A stretch of DNA of 13,096 nt from Chloroflexota bacterium (GTDB lineage Bacteria > Chloroflexota > UBA6077 > CF-72): NCBI GenBank assembly GCA_019242065.1, contig JAFAWJ010000059.1:1-13096 (forward strand), in the 5' to 3' direction. Positions 1 to 10,500 of the stretch are shown one piece after another. Position numbers and translations under genes: made by a program. The stretch's first letter is position 1. Each line of letters starts with the position of its first letter. The notes under the pieces were generated by a model, which saw only the letters and a program-made list of their open reading frames with translations, searched no databases and was not told the origin of the DNA.

Positions 1-191
1 CGTTCGAGGAGTTCGCCTGGCAGGTCGCGCAGTGCGTCGCGAATGAGGGTCTGGGTGCCGTCCACAGCGCCGGTATCCACGATCGCCCAGGCGTCGATCA
101 GGCCGCGCACGGAGGCCAGACAGCGCTGGATCACCTTCGACTCGTTCTTGACAATCATGCACAGGCAGATCGTCTGCCCCGTCCCGTTCAC
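1..191 (-). CDS. Family 2-type glycosyltransferase, N-terminal fragment
   Basis: Only the first 63 codons are in the window; the gene continues past the left edge. Translation from GTG 191 gives a start of the form TICLCMIVKNESKVIQRCL, then SVRGLIDAWAIVDTGAVDGT. The CMIVKNE strand and the DTGxxDGT loop are the N-terminal nucleotide-sugar-binding signature of GT-A fold family 2 glycosyltransferases, which transfer a sugar from a nucleotide-sugar donor, usually in the cytoplasm. The usual loop is DTGSTDGT; here Ser-Thr is replaced by Ala-Val. GTG 191 overlaps the preceding TGA as GTGA and has no clear ribosome binding site, so coupling is likely. An ATG at 158 is in frame but would remove part of the first strand. 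The sugar and acceptor are unknown; Thr of GPT triplets in the upstream products is a reasonable guess. Confidence 0.85.
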   Translation of the reverse strand, partial: MNGTGQTICLCMIVKNESKVIQRCLASVRGLIDAWAIVDTGAVDGTQTLIRDALRDLPGELLE

Positions 192-889
192 GTGAGAGGT
201 TCGAGATCGTAGTGATCGCCGGTATTGCGCAGAAGAACGCTCTGTCCTGAGAAGCTCACGAACGTTCGGGATGGATCGGTAATCGCGAGCGGGTCGATGG
301 AGACGTCGGTGATGTTCTCCAGGCCAGGGGCGAAGGGCAGGAGGCCGACGAAGCGAAACGTGCCGACGATGTCGTTGGCGAGCCAAAGCGAAATCGCCGC
401 ACCCGCGGGTGGCGCGAGGCCGGCCATCGGACCGTACGTGAACCCGAAGCCGACCCGCGCGTCCGGGGTCAACAGGGAGATGGGCCCTCCGGGGCCGATC
501 TCGAGCAGGTCTGCGAAAACGACATCCGCTTTGACCACCGGGTCCTTGCCGTCCGGGCCGGCAACCGCGTCGATACGCCCCACCACGGATGTCTTCAGCG
601 GTGAGGGAGTCACTTTGAACCAGGCAAACGACGTCAACGCTGGAGCTTCGCCGAGCGAGGCACGCAGCGCGGACTCGAGCGGCGGGGTCCAGGCCTGCGG
701 GCCCGGGCCAAAGACGTAGTAACCGACGTGGGCGGGAGACGCGCCGGCCGTCGTCGAGACGTCGACGCAGTCCGGCGGCGATCCTGGTGGATGCCAGAGC
801 AAAAAGGCAAACCGCGCGCTTGATGCAGGAGCGTAAAGCAGGGTTGCGCCTGCTCCCGCTCCCTGACGCTCGAGGATAAGTGAGGTCAT
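188..889 (-). CDS. Hypothetical protein, 233 residues, unrecognised
   Basis: ATG at 889 overlaps the collagen gene's TGA as ATGA. An earlier in-frame start at 928 would add an Arg-rich 13-residue leader ([13 protein letters not shown]) lying inside the previous gene and is less likely. The protein has no recognisable motif. It alternates beta-like stretches ([51 protein letters not shown]) with Gly/Pro loops such as [19 protein letters not shown] and FTYGPMAGL. Its single Cys is in PPDCVDV. There is no signal peptide, membrane segment or catalytic signature. Position between a collagen-like gene and a glycosyltransferase suggests an accessory or structural part of the same system, which is inference. 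Its TGA overlaps the next gene's GTG. Confidence 0.85.
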   Translation of the reverse strand: MTSLILERQGAGAGATLLYAPASSARFAFLLWHPPGSPPDCVDVSTTAGASPAHVGYYVFGPGPQAWTPPLESALRASLGEAPALTSFAWFKVTPSPLKTSVVGRIDAVAGPDGKDPVVKADVVFADLLEIGPGGPISLLTPDARVGFGFTYGPMAGLAPPAGAAISLWLANDIVGTFRFVGLLPFAPGLENITDVSIDPLAITDPSRTFVSFSGQSVLLRNTGDHYDLEPLT

Positions 890-1599
890 TCCTCCCTGCC
901 GCCGGCGCCTTCGGCCTCCGCGAACCACGAGGTAGGACCTGTCGGAGCGGGGTAGTTCGCCCGCTGCAGCGCCCAGTACAGCGGCGACTGGCCCGAGACG
1001 TAGTAGGCGATGCTGCGGATCAGCGCCCAGGCGGGATTCGGCTGACCGTTGACGTACGCGCCCTTGTTGAGCTCGAAGGCGATCGCGCGTGCGATGCCGA
1101 CGGCGTCGAACGCGGTTGGTCCGGTGGGACCCTGCGGTCCCGTCGGGCCCTGTCTGCCGGTTGGACCAGCCGGGCCGATGGACCCCTGCGGTCCCGCCGG
1201 TCCTGACGGCCCCCGACTCCCCGACGGGCCGGCTGGTCCAGATGGACCGATGGGGCCCTGCGGTCCAGCCGGTCCTGACGGCCCCCGACTCCCCGACGGC
1301 CCGGCTGGTCCAGATGGACCGATGGGGCCCTGCGGTCCAGCCGGCCCCGGCGGCCCTGACGGTCCCCGGCCGCCCGACGGCCCGGCCGGTCCAGATGGAC
1401 CTCGCTCACCCGTGGCGCCACCTGGTCCAGTTGGACCTCGCGGTCCGGTCGGGCCCTGCGGGCCGGTCGGTCCAGCCGGGCCCGTCGGGCCGCGCCCGCT
1501 CGGTCCAGTAGGTCCCGTCGGACCGGTAATCGCGTTGGCCACGAGATAGTGCCACGCGAGCGCGGGATCGGAGCCAGGTCCGCTGGGGTCGTTGCTCAT
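886..1599 (-). CDS. Collagen-like Gly-X-Y repeat protein
   Basis: The product is 237 residues from ATG at 1599. The frame is open a further 17 codons upstream, but this start has GGAGA six bases before it and overlaps the giant gene's TGA as ATGA. Residues 1-25 are a short head. Residues 26-162 form 45 Gly-X-Y triplets, mostly GPT, GPS, GPA and GPQ. A single two-residue break (Gly35-Arg36) follows the third triplet. Residues 163-237 are a non-collagenous tail with an apparent helix ([15 protein letters not shown]) and one further GPTGPT near the end. Bacterial collagen-like proteins form triple helices, and terminal non-collagenous domains often drive trimerisation; that role for the tail is inference. 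There is no signal peptide and no LPXTG anchor. The TGA overlaps the next ATG. Confidence 0.93.
   Translation of the reverse strand: MSNDPSGPGSDPALAWHYLVANAITGPTGPTGPSGRGPTGPAGPTGPQGPTGPRGPTGPGGATGERGPSGPAGPSGGRGPSGPPGPAGPQGPIGPSGPAGPSGSRGPSGPAGPQGPIGPSGPAGPSGSRGPSGPAGPQGSIGPAGPTGRQGPTGPQGPTGPTAFDAVGIARAIAFELNKGAYVNGQPNPAWALIRSIAYYVSGQSPLYWALQRANYPAPTGPTSWFAEAEGAGGREE
891..897 (-). promoter_or_regulatory. Ribosome binding site-like purine tract before the 233-residue gene
   Basis: AGGGAGG on the minus strand ends one base before ATG 889. The GGAGG part is closer than ideal, although the leading AGG sits at a more usual distance. With the ATGA overlap, reinitiation by ribosomes finishing the collagen gene is likely. 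Confidence 0.4.
1114..1524 (-). repeat. Collagen Gly-X-Y array (45 triplets)
   Basis: The array runs from Gly26 to residue 162 of the collagen-like protein. Glycine occupies every third position except for one dipeptide break at Gly35-Arg36, which shifts the register by one residue. Proline fills nearly all X positions. Y positions are mostly T, S, A, Q or R. Thr-rich triplets cluster at both ends and Ser/Ala triplets in the middle. Confidence 0.95.
1201..1344 (-). repeat. 72-base tandem duplication inside the collagen array
   Basis: Two adjacent 72-base units, 1201-1272 and 1273-1344, differ at one base (G versus C in 'ccgacgggcc' / 'ccgacggccc'). Each encodes the same 24 residues, eight triplets ending in GSR. 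More diverged versions flank both sides. Near identity at synonymous positions points to a recent duplication. Confidence 0.9.
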
Positions 1600-4500
1600 G
1601 CGCGATCTCCAGGATGGATGGATGCCCCAGCCCCGAGGCTTGCCGGCCAACCGGCGATCATCTGCGCTGGGATGAACAAATTGTCGAAGCTGAGGATCGG
1701 GGTGAACTGGGATGTGCCGTCGCCAGTCGGGTCAGGCACGCTGGTGAACAGCCGCAGCGCGAAGCTGATGCGCTTGCCCGCGGCCCCGCGCGCGCCAGGT
1801 GGCAGCGCCTGCGTCACGGCGTTCGCGAGATCGGACGCGTATTGACCGAACTCGCTTGACAGTAGCCCGTTAATGGGGGTCGGTCGCAAACCGAGTGGGA
1901 TGGTCGCGAAGACGCCATCGTCAGTGCCAGACGTCGAGAACGCGTAGGAGCACACCAGCTCGATCCAGTGCGCGCTCCGATTGTCGGCGACGGCATTGCT
2001 GACTACCGCGTTGAGCATGTCGACGATGTATTGCTGCAACGGGAGCGGCTGGCGGACTCCAGCGCTCAGGTCGATTGCGGCGCCGCAGCTCAGCGATGGA
2101 ATGAGCTGTTCGACGAACTCCACCAGCGGCGTCTGATACACGAAGCTGGAATTGGTCGGGTACGCGCCGGTCGGGCCGGACGCTCCGAGGGGGCCGCTGG
2201 AGATCAGCCCCGCGTTCCGGGTCACGAACGCACCACCGGCCGCGCGCTCGTTGCGTGCGACGTCGCGGTGCTCGAACCAGTAGCGGTGGGTGAGTCGTTC
2301 GTCGGCTGCATATCCCGGTGGATACTGGTACACGGCCGTTGCGCCGGAGGCGCCGACCGGCCCCGTGAGTGGCGCGGTGATCCCGGTCGGACCGACGAGA
2401 GCGATGGTCGGCCATGGTGGCGGGAACGATGCGCCGGGCCCGGTCGCCGACGACACGAGCGCCAGGCGCGTGAGCTCCACGCCCGGAGCGCGCGTGGCGA
2501 GGAATTCGTACCGTTCGGCGAGATCCGTGTCCGCGGTTGGCTGCGCCCCTCGGAATGGGCCCGCGGGTCCGAGCGCCCTGGCAATGGCGTCCGCGTAAAA
2601 CGCGAAGGCCTGGACCGCTCCGTCCGTGCGGGGCCCGGGCGCGACCGGCAACTGCGCGAGATCGTCGCTGAGCTGAGGCCACGCGACACCGAACTGCGCG
2701 AGGGCGGCGATCAACCCGCGGCTCAGAGCGCCGAATCGGTTGACGGCCTGGTGCCGGGTGCTCCGGTACAGACTCACCGCGAGGTGATCCTCGTCCTGGG
2801 GAGCGTCCGCCCGCAGCACGTCGAACGAGTAGGTCCACAGCTTTGCGTCGGGGATCGTCGTGGCCGACGCGACGTCCGCGGTCCCCGCGTTCGCCGTGAG
2901 GATCGGAGGTGGCGGGTACACCCGCAGCGGGATGGGGACCTGAGTTTGCGGCATGCGCGTGCCGGGCAGGAAGTCGTCTCCCGGCGGGATGACCAGCCGC
3001 AGCCACTTCGACGACTCGTAGTTGCCCGCGCCCGGTACCGCGCTGATGTCGTATTCCAGATCGGTCGGCGCGAAGCGCGTGCTGAGAAATTGAGTTCGCG
3101 CCGCGTGCTCGTCGGCGACCGACAGCAGGAATGTCAGGTATGCCTGACCAGCCGAAGTCAGCGCGATCTTGGCGCTCGAGAGCGTGAAGTCCGTCGTCAA
3201 CACCGCCCCGCGCAACGTCTGCGCGCGCAGCAGTATCGGCGGTACCTGCGATTCGAGCGCCGCGATCACGTCGTCGATCGTGGCTCCGACTGTTGCGGCA
3301 ATGCGCGCAATCGTCTCGTTTGGTGAACCGGTGGTGGTATAGCGCCGACCGGATCCCAACACGATCACCTGGTTGGGAACGAGCAGCGCTCCGACATTCT
3401 GGTTTGCTCGGCCGAACGCGATGGGATCGCCGAAAAACGCCGCGGGTGCGGCGAAGGGCTCGCCAGCAGTCACGTTGCGCACGATGCGCGTGACTGGCAG
3501 CGGTGTCGTCGACAGCATCGAGGGTTGGGCACCGATGCCCGACGGGCTCTCGACGAACGGCACCCACGTGTTCGTCCACCAGGCGCCGTCGCGTCCGGTG
3601 GGTCCAGGGAAGGTCACCCCGAGCGCGCCAGCGACGCTGGCGAGCGTGTCGCCCGCGACGATGGTGTGTGTCTTCTGAGCGTAGGTCAGCGTCGAGCCTG
3701 GTTCGAGCAGCCCGCGTTGGCCGCCGACGACGAGTGCCAGGTACGACGGGTCGATGCTCAGCCCGGTGGCAAATGCGTTCAGTCCAACCGGCCCCGGCGT
3801 GCCGTTCGGCAATTGATAGGGTGGGTTGACGACCGGACCAAACAGGCGTGGCCAGGTTGCGCCATTCGGGGAGACCGCGGCGTTGACCGAGACCGGGTAT
3901 TGCACGACCGCCGTCGTCTGGTACGCCGACTCCAGTTGCTGCAGCATCTGCTGGTACAGCGCGTCGCGAGCCTGGCCGGACGCGCCGAGGTAGGTGCCGT
4001 CCAGGATTGGCTCGATCGCGGAACTCAGCTTGCTGGCGATCGACGCCTTCGCCGCCACGATGGTGTCATAGCTCTGTCCGACGACGCCCGTCGGACCCGG
4101 CGTGAGGTACGCCGGGACCGCGTACGCCCCCGAGAGCACGAGGTCGGTCGCGGCCAGGAACGTGCGCAGCCATGTTTGCGGGTCGGCGCCCTCGAAATGC
4201 TGGATCGCCGTCGGACCCAGCGGCCCCGATGCTCCGCTCGCGCCGTACGGTACGACGGGGTAGGTCCCGGAGATGAGCGACGTCGACACCGGCGGCAAGC
4301 CGTAGAAAGCCGGTCGGTCGGCAGCAATCGTCAGATCGGCGATGCCGCTCGGACCGAAATTCATCGCGAAAAGCGCGGCTCGATCCGTGCCACTGCCCGA
4401 CGCGCTTTCACCGACCGCGCACTTGAGCCGGTACGCGGCGAAGGCTTTTTCGAACTGCGTTGCGAACGTGCGCAGCGTGCCGGCCGCGGCAGGTCCGGTC

Positions 4501-7500
4501 GCGCCTCGAGCAAAGGCCGCCGCGCTCACCGACGACGACACGCTCTGCACCGCCGAGTCGCGATTGACGAAGTCCGGGGCGATCAGCTCCGGCGCGCGGG
4601 TCATCGATATGGTGGTGGTGATCGGGAACTGCGTTGGCGATCCGCCCGGCGGCGGGATGATCGGTGCAAGGGTGCACTCGAGCAGCGTCGGATTCGGCGG
4701 CAGCAGGAACGGACTTCCGGTGATCAGACCGGGACTCGTAGCCGCAACCTGGCTCAGGAGATCCAGGTCCACCTGGAGCTGTTGCTCGTCTCCGAGTCGA
4801 CGGACCAGCGTATCCAGCGTGTCGTTCGCCCCGACCGAGATCGTGACGTTGACCGGCGGCGTCCCTGGACCGGTCGGAAACGCCAGTTGGAGCGCCGGTT
4901 GCGGGCGGAGGAAGCCACGCAAGGAGCGGTTGGCTTCGAACAGCGCCAGCACGCCGCCCTGGATCCCGAACGTGTCGGCGGTCGCCGAGGCGCTCGCCGG
5001 CGAGCGCGATGGCGGTCCTGGAACGATGACCGCCGCATTCGTCGCGAACAGCCCCCGTGATTGCGCGATCGCGGTCACAAAAGTGGAGAAGGCGCCGCCA
5101 ACCCGGGCGAACAACGTGTCCAGCGAATCGTCCGCCGTTATCGAATACGGACGCTGCCCGATGGTGATCGTGCCGGGTGTGAGAATGCCCCTCAGATAGC
5201 GGTTCAGCCCGGCCACGAGGTCGTTCTGCACCGGTGCGGTGAAACGCGCGGCGATCGTCTGCAAGGAATCGCTGGCCGCGGGCGTGTACCCCGCCCAACC
5301 CGTGCCGTTGGCGGGTAACGCCGTGAGATTCGGAACTCCAAGTTTTGCGCTCGCGACGAGCGGCCGCGTCGCGTTGACGGTGCCAAACTGCGCGAGCGAA
5401 ACCCTGGCGTGATGCGCGAAGTCGGCCAGCGTGTCCACGTGCGGCGGGATTGACACGCTCTCAGTGCCAATCAAAATCGGCGTTCCAGCGACGAAGAGGT
5501 CCGCGATCGTCTGGTTCGCCGTGGCGAGCTCGTCGAGTGTGCCAAGACCGAGCGATACCAGGCCCGCCAGCGTGGAGGGCTTCGGCTGATAAGGCGCCCG
5601 CACGATCGGCGGTGGGACGACGTACGTGGTCGACACGAGTGACTTGATGGTCGGCGCAACCAGACCCGGGACCGTCGCGGCCGCTTGCGCGAACGCTCCG
5701 CGTCCGACAGGGCTGCCCTGCCCCTGGAACTGAGCAAAGAAATCAGCCAGCGAGGTCGGTGATGACGTGGTTCTGCTGATCGCGCCGACGGTCACGGTCA
5801 CGCCCGTGGCGATCAGGCCCGCCACGGTCCAGTTGTCCATGACGAGCCCCGTCTCGCGTTGGACGCCAGTCGCATCGACGTACGCGAAGTAAATCGCCGA
5901 ATCCGATGCCGCCGCGGCGGCCGCCAGTGTAGGCTCGACCGCGACGTCGAGCGGCACGATGCCGACCAGCGTGACTCCAGCGCGCAAGGGCGCCGTGGCG
6001 TTGTTTGCCGCGATCTGGTTGACTGTGAAATTCGCACCGGCGGCGTCCGCAAGCGAAACCAGCGTGTGGCCCGGCGGCGCGGCGACAATGGCCGGCTGCA
6101 CGACCTCGAGCGGTCTCGTGCCCTGCGCGGCAAAGACCGCCGTCAGCTCGGCGGCGGAGTTCGCTTCCGCAAGCGCACCTGGCGTCACGGCGTAGGTCGA
6201 CGCGTAGCCTCCAAACGTCGCCCCGGCGGCCGCCTGGCCGGTGACGCCAACCAGCGAGGCCGCGGCGTCGACGAACACCTTCGCTTTGGTGACGAAGGCC
6301 GAGAGCGGTCCCTTCAGCGCCGGGCCCTGCAGCGACGGGCTGCCGAGATTCGACTCGAGCGCGAACGCGAGATCGCGCTGTTGCACTTGATAGAAGATGC
6401 TCGCGTACCTCGCGGCGTCGGCAGCCGCTGACGCCGCAGCAGTCGCGAACGGAAGTGACGGCGAAGCAATCGAGCGCGCCGTGTCGAGCGAAAGCTCGAC
6501 CTCCAGGGCGATACCGGTCGGACCCGTCGGCGCGAAACGATACGCGGAGCCCGCGCCCGGCCACGCCGCGACGCTGACGAGATCGTCGATATAGCCGAAC
6601 GGGACTGCCACGGGACCGACCGAGCCGGATGCACCGAGCGCGTTGCCGAATACGTCGTGGAACGCGAGGTTCAACTGCGTCGAGCTCAACCTTGGGAATC
6701 CGCCTGGACCCGTCGGGGCGGTGATGCCCGCGTACGGATTCTGCGCCGCCGGCGGCAGTCCACCTGGTGTGGCAGGTGCATCGTTGACGACGCCAAACTG
6801 GGCGACTGGCACAATTGCGTGGTAGCGCCACTCGCCGGTGGCGCCCGTGGCCGTGGCGGGACCGATGGGCGCGCTGACGTTGCTCTGACGGAAGAACTGG
6901 TTGTCGTCCACGCGATACGACAGCACGTGGTACAGCGAGCCGGTGCGCGCGACGGGATTCGTTTCCGAGTTGGGGTTCACCCGCGCAAGCTCGAAGCCGA
7001 CCATTCCAGCCGGGATGGCGCTGACGCGACGCGTCGGAACGTCGTTGCCCATGCGCTGCACGAACAGCGACGTGGACGCCGCGTCGACGTTGTCGCCGAC
7101 GACCGCACAGTTGTTATAGGCAAACAGGTTGCGGTTCGGTGCGCTGCCGGTGCCTTGCTCAGCGCTCAGATACACCAGCCGGATGCGCGCCTCGGGCCCA
7201 TCCGCGAACAGCGCGTCTGGGAAACCATTGCCGTCGCGGTTGACGTACTCCAGGTAGAATCCGCCGCTGCCGGTCACGCTGGCTTCCCACACGCACTGCA
7301 TGAAGGCAGCGGGCTGGCGTATCGAGGCCTGATAGCGGTCTTCGTTCGCGCCCAGCGACGCCCTGAACAGCGCCCGATTCGGATGTGTCACCGTCGAAAG
7401 ATTGGTGCGCAATACGAACACATCCTCGCCGAGCGCGTCGGAGGCGAACCCGCTCGAGTTGGTTCCACCGGACGGTGGGTACAAGAGGTAGATCCGGTCC

Positions 7501-10500
7501 CGGGCATCGGGACGTGTGGCGGCGAACTGCCACGCGGCGAGCAACAGCTCCCGTCCGGTTTCGTCGGCGCCGATCAGCAGGTAGCGGTGCGGGATGGGCG
7601 CTCCGTCCTCACCCAGTACGCGTTGGATCCGCAGCTCGACTGCCGTGCCGAACGCGTACTGCCCGATCTCCGTGCTTCGCGAAGTGGCCGATGGCGCGCT
7701 GGTCCTGGGCGCGGTGACCAGCTCGAACGGGCCGGTGGAGCCGGTCGCTCCGTGGACACTCGACGTGACCTGCAAGAGCGACGGCGAGAAAAACCAGAGG
7801 GATGGCTGGCGCGTGACCGGAGCATGCGCCGTTGGACCCGGGAAGGTCGGGCCAGTTGCCGACTGCCAGTGCGCCGCATTCGGTGTGGCGTATCGCACCG
7901 CCACGTCGGCGTAGGCGGTCATGCCCGTTGGACCGTACGTGATCTGGGGTACGAAGTTGGTGCTTGGCGCGTTTTCGTTCAGGAAGGCCGCGCTCAGCGG
8001 AACGTCGATCGCACTCGAGGTCGGCCCGCTCGGCCCGCTGGGGCTGTTGTAGAACCTGATCCAGGGCGCGGCCTGGCCTGCAGCGAAATTCAACGCGAAC
8101 GACGCACCCGGCGCCGGAGCGAACTGTTGTCCGACGACGTCGTACAGACCCGCGCTCGGCTGCCAGGGCTCATTCCCCCCGGTCACCGGCGCGACCCGCA
8201 TCCCGTTGAGCAGGAAGCGCGACACGGTCGAAGCCAGTTGATTGAGCTTCCCCAGCGACGTCATGTCCTCGAGCAGGTCGTCGACGTCGCGCGATGCGAG
8301 ATCGGGGATGGTCATCGTCGCGCCCGTCGGACCCACGAAGATGCCCGGCACCGTGGCGATGCCATCGGCCAGGTCCTCGACGGTGAGGTCGTACCGCCGC
8401 GCGATCGTCGCCAGCGTGTCGGCTGGCTGAATCGTCGTCGCAAACGGCGGAACTTCGACCACTGCCAGCGGCCGCAGAACGTCGTCGTTGACGTTGCGGT
8501 CCACGAGCGCCGGAACGGTCATCACGCCGTTGACGCCCGCGGAGAACCGCGCAGCCAGACTTGACAGCGAGTCGCCCGCACCCACGCCGTAAGGCAAAGG
8601 AGCTGGAATGGTCAGCTGCGTGCCAGGTTGCAGGGGGCCCTGCCACGTGATACCCGCGACAAAGTCGCTATAGGCGCGCGGACGGACCTCCGCCAGCTCG
8701 ATGAGCGTGAAGTATTGCGCCACGTGCTCAATCGTGTCGTTCGCGTCGCGTGGCGTGAATGTGGTGGATCCAGTCTTGTGGGGTAGTCCGTCGACGAGCG
8801 AAGCAATCGGGACGACGTACGCGGCGTTTCCGCTCGGACCCGTGGCGCCGGTCGCGGCGATCTGCTGCATGTACCACGGCACCAGCTGCGAGGCAGTCGC
8901 GCCGAGCGGTCCGCCGCCGCGCACGTAGTACATCGCCCCAACTCGATTGAGCGGATCAGTGGGCGCCGTAACGTCGTCTGGCTGCACGGGGTAGACGATC
9001 CGCGGGATACCCAACGTGGCGCCCGAGCGCAGCACTCCGGCGCTCGCCGCGTTCCGGGAACCGACCGGGCCACTGAACAGCGCGGCTGGACCGTTCGGCG
9101 CACCGCCCGTGGGGCCCGTGAAACCGAAGGTCTGTGCGAGCGTGCGGATGGTCTCGCCGGCCGCAACCTGCGCGAGCACGTTGGGGATCGTCAGGTTGAT
9201 GCCCGCCGCGAGCGGATAATCCTGGTTCGCTGTCGCGATCGTCCCGACCGTTGGCCCGGCTGGAACCTGGATCTGTGCGCCGGCGCTCAGCGGCTCGTGC
9301 AGGCGCGCGAACGCAGCCAGCGAGGTGGGGCCATCGGGGCGGGGATTTGCACGCTCCACAACCTGTGGCGCGATGCCCAGTGACGCTGCGACTGAGGCAA
9401 GCGTGTCGCCACGGCCGGCATGCAGTGTGATTACATCCTGTCCGCCAAAGTCGTGCGCGAGCGACGCGAGCGAGTCCGTCCGGGTCGCGACGTGCGGATA
9501 CGCCTTGAGCAAGTCGTCGACGCTCTGGAGCGCGGCCCTGGCCAGGATCGCGAAGTAGTCGCCGAATACGACCGCGCTCAGCGGTGTCGTGCCATCGGCG
9601 CCCACGGACGGCAGCGACGCGGCGTGCGTAAAGCCGCGAGCCGCGCGCAATTGCCGGTTTGCGGTGCTCGTCGCGGCCTGGGAAGCGTCGGTGGCTTTGA
9701 CACGCAGCTGGTCATAGTAAGTTTCGAACGACTGGCGGTACGTCGCGCCGACGCGAGCCGTGTTCCACAGCTGCACCGGCCGACCCGCGGACGGGGTAAT
9801 GACAAACTGCGCGGGAATGGGGAACACGGTTCCCGGCTGACCCGTCGGGCCATTTCTCGCCGGTTCGAAACCAGCCACGTAGTTGCGGGCGAGGAAGCCG
9901 CTCGGTCCGGCCACGTTGTCATACGCGAACGCCGCTTCGCGATTGGTTTCCGTGGCGAGGTACTCCAGCAACTGCTCGACGGCGAGCGCAGTGACGCGCG
10001 GTGTGTTGGGACCACCGGGCGAGGCCGGACCTGTCAGACCGGTAACGCCTGCCGCGGCAAAGCTCCAGCGCAGCACGCCGGCAGCCAGCTGGTCGAACGA
10101 CGAGTCGCGCGCGGCCACCCGCAGCAGCTGCCGCGCGCTGGTCGCGCTCGCATGGATCCCGTTGTCGACGAAAAACGCGGCGACGATGCGCTGCATCGAG
10201 GGCTGACCGTTGGCCTGGGCGACGGTCAGCGCTGGACCCGAACGCACGCGGATGGGACGAATCGCGCTGTTGGGGAAGACCGCGACCGGCGTCCAGTCGA
10301 TGCCGTTCGATGCGAACGATCCGTTCTGATCCAGGGACAGAAGCCGCGCCGTGCCGAGCCGGCGAGGGAGGTGGCGCGTGCGTTGTTGCCGCAGCAAAGA
10401 CTGGTGGCCGTTCCTGGACGCGGCGAACAGCGCGTGCTGGTGCGCATCTCTGCTCGCGGCGATCCATGGCGGTGACGAGCCGCTGCCAATCGTCGTCGAG

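Noticed and set aside
890..928. Earlier start at 928 for the 233-residue protein
   Set aside because: It would add an Arg-rich leader lying inside the collagen gene, while ATG 889 forms the same 4-base overlap seen at the other junctions.
1114..1524. Regularly spaced GC-rich repeats considered as CRISPR or intergenic repeats
   Set aside because: The period is a codon-phase 9/72 bases, the repeats lie wholly inside a reading frame, and there are no unique spacers.
1049..1549. Plus-strand Gly/Pro repeat frame that also looks collagen-like
   Set aside because: The reverse complement of GGN-CCN codons again gives Pro/Gly codons, so the antisense of a Gly-Pro array mimics one. It contains odd Cys and Met residues, and the minus-strand frame has the overlaps and ribosome binding site.
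1600..1650. Earlier start at 1650 for the collagen-like protein
   Set aside because: ATG 1599 has a good ribosome binding site and the ATGA overlap; the 17 extra residues are the giant gene's tail read in another frame.
1968..5060. Plus-strand open frames of 452 and 511 codons
   Set aside because: They have the same Arg-rich shadow composition, no recognisable motif and no start context; the opposite strand is convincingly coding.
6657..8564. Long open frame on the plus strand (635 codons) opposite the giant gene
   Set aside because: It is Arg/Gly-rich, has no domain and lies antisense to clear LysM and beta-strand coding. Long antisense frames are expected in GC-rich genes with strong third-position bias.
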